Shown here: one piece after another, positions 23,808-23,948 of the stretch
Position numbering within the stretch: the first letter of the stretch is position 1
How the letters are laid out: each line of letters starts with the position of its first letter
Assembly (NCBI GenBank): GCA_002068205.1
Contig: MVZB01000017.1
Location: 1 to 23,948 of the forward strand
Source: a candidate division BRC1 bacterium ADurb.BinA292
GTDB lineage: Bacteria; Sumerlaeota; Sumerlaeia; MVZB01
Direction: 5' to 3'
Length of the DNA stretch: 23,948 nucleotides
Notes under the pieces: generated by a model
The model's database searches: none
The model's input: the letters and a program-made list of their open reading frames with translations, nothing else
What the model was told of the DNA's origin: nothing
Position numbers and translations under genes: made by a program

Positions 23808-23948
23808 ATGACTCTGACTGATTCTGATAGCACGCTTCCTGGTCTGCTCACTGAGCAGCAAGTGGCGGATCTCCTGGCGGTGTCTCGCCGCACCGTTCAA
23901 TCGTGGCGGGCAACCGGCTACGGCCCCCAGCCGATCAAGCTCGCCGCC
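23808..23948 (+). CDS. HTH DNA-binding protein (excisionase/AlpA-like), 3'-truncated by window edge
   Basis: The first 47 residues begin MTLTDSDSTLPGLLTEQQVA and continue DLLAVSRRTVQSWRATGYGP. This is the HTH_17/MerR-like winged-helix pattern of excisionases and AlpA-type regulators (LT..QVA.LL.VS.RTV..WR..G.GP). Such proteins direct excision or activate integrase genes in tRNA-inserted elements. The frame runs off the right edge without a stop. A strong hairpin covers its likely ribosome binding site. Family is likely; whether it is the element's own excisionase or a cargo regulator cannot be decided. Confidence 0.75.
   Translation, partial: MTLTDSDSTLPGLLTEQQVADLLAVSRRTVQSWRATGYGPQPIKLAA

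Overview
The window is 23.9 kb of very G+C-rich bacterial chromosome. No rRNA or taxonomically decisive gene is present. A lipobox-bearing lipoprotein and a proteobacterial-looking cyclopropane synthase fit a Gram-negative host. The dispersed intergenic repeats (GGATCC-centred palindromes, CCCTCGTC tracts, GTCCCT nonamers, CGAAA-rich inverted arms) resemble those of PVC-type genomes such as Lentisphaerota or Kiritimatiellota, but that is impression, not proof.

Left part (1-7754, + strand): the 3' part of an ETF:quinone oxidoreductase gene, then etfB and etfA. Together they form a module that passes electrons from flavin dehydrogenases to membrane quinone. After a palindromic repeat come the ATPase and the lipoprotein substrate-binding protein of an iron/polyamine-type ABC importer, with no permease gene beside them, and then cyclopropane-fatty-acid synthase (cfa).

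Middle (7898-15685, - strand): a compact nine-gene phage-derived island. Reading with transcription it has a Mu gp29-like (DUF935) portal, a Mu gpI-like prohead protease/scaffold, a DUF2190 decoration-type protein, a major capsid protein, a Mu gp36-like (DUF1320) protein, a 201-aa protein, a 590-aa tail/baseplate-like protein, a putative glucosaminidase-type lysin and a small coiled-coil/transmembrane protein like XhlA or a holin. All frames are open and most genes have a clear Shine-Dalgarno sequence. There is no terminase, transposase, integrase, repressor, tail tube or tape-measure gene, and host metabolic genes flank it on both sides. It is either a remnant or a domesticated particle-forming or lytic locus, and it is the most interesting system here.

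Right of the island (16083-20729, + strand): a GH116 glycosidase, a SAM hydroxide adenosyltransferase (DUF62) and a Glk-family glucokinase, ending at a strong bidirectional terminator. GH116 glucose release followed by phosphorylation by Glk is a plausible functional link.

Right end (20904-23948): the left end of an integrative element inserted in a tRNA-Gly(GCC) gene. Only the 3' part of the tRNA remains here. It is followed by tandem 11-mers, a P4-type tyrosine integrase, a small unknown gene, a Myb/GcrA-like DNA-binding protein, phased AAACCCCT repeats, a terminator, a hairpin over a ribosome binding site and the start of an excisionase/AlpA-like HTH gene that runs off the window. The element's cargo and the reconstituted tRNA should lie further right.
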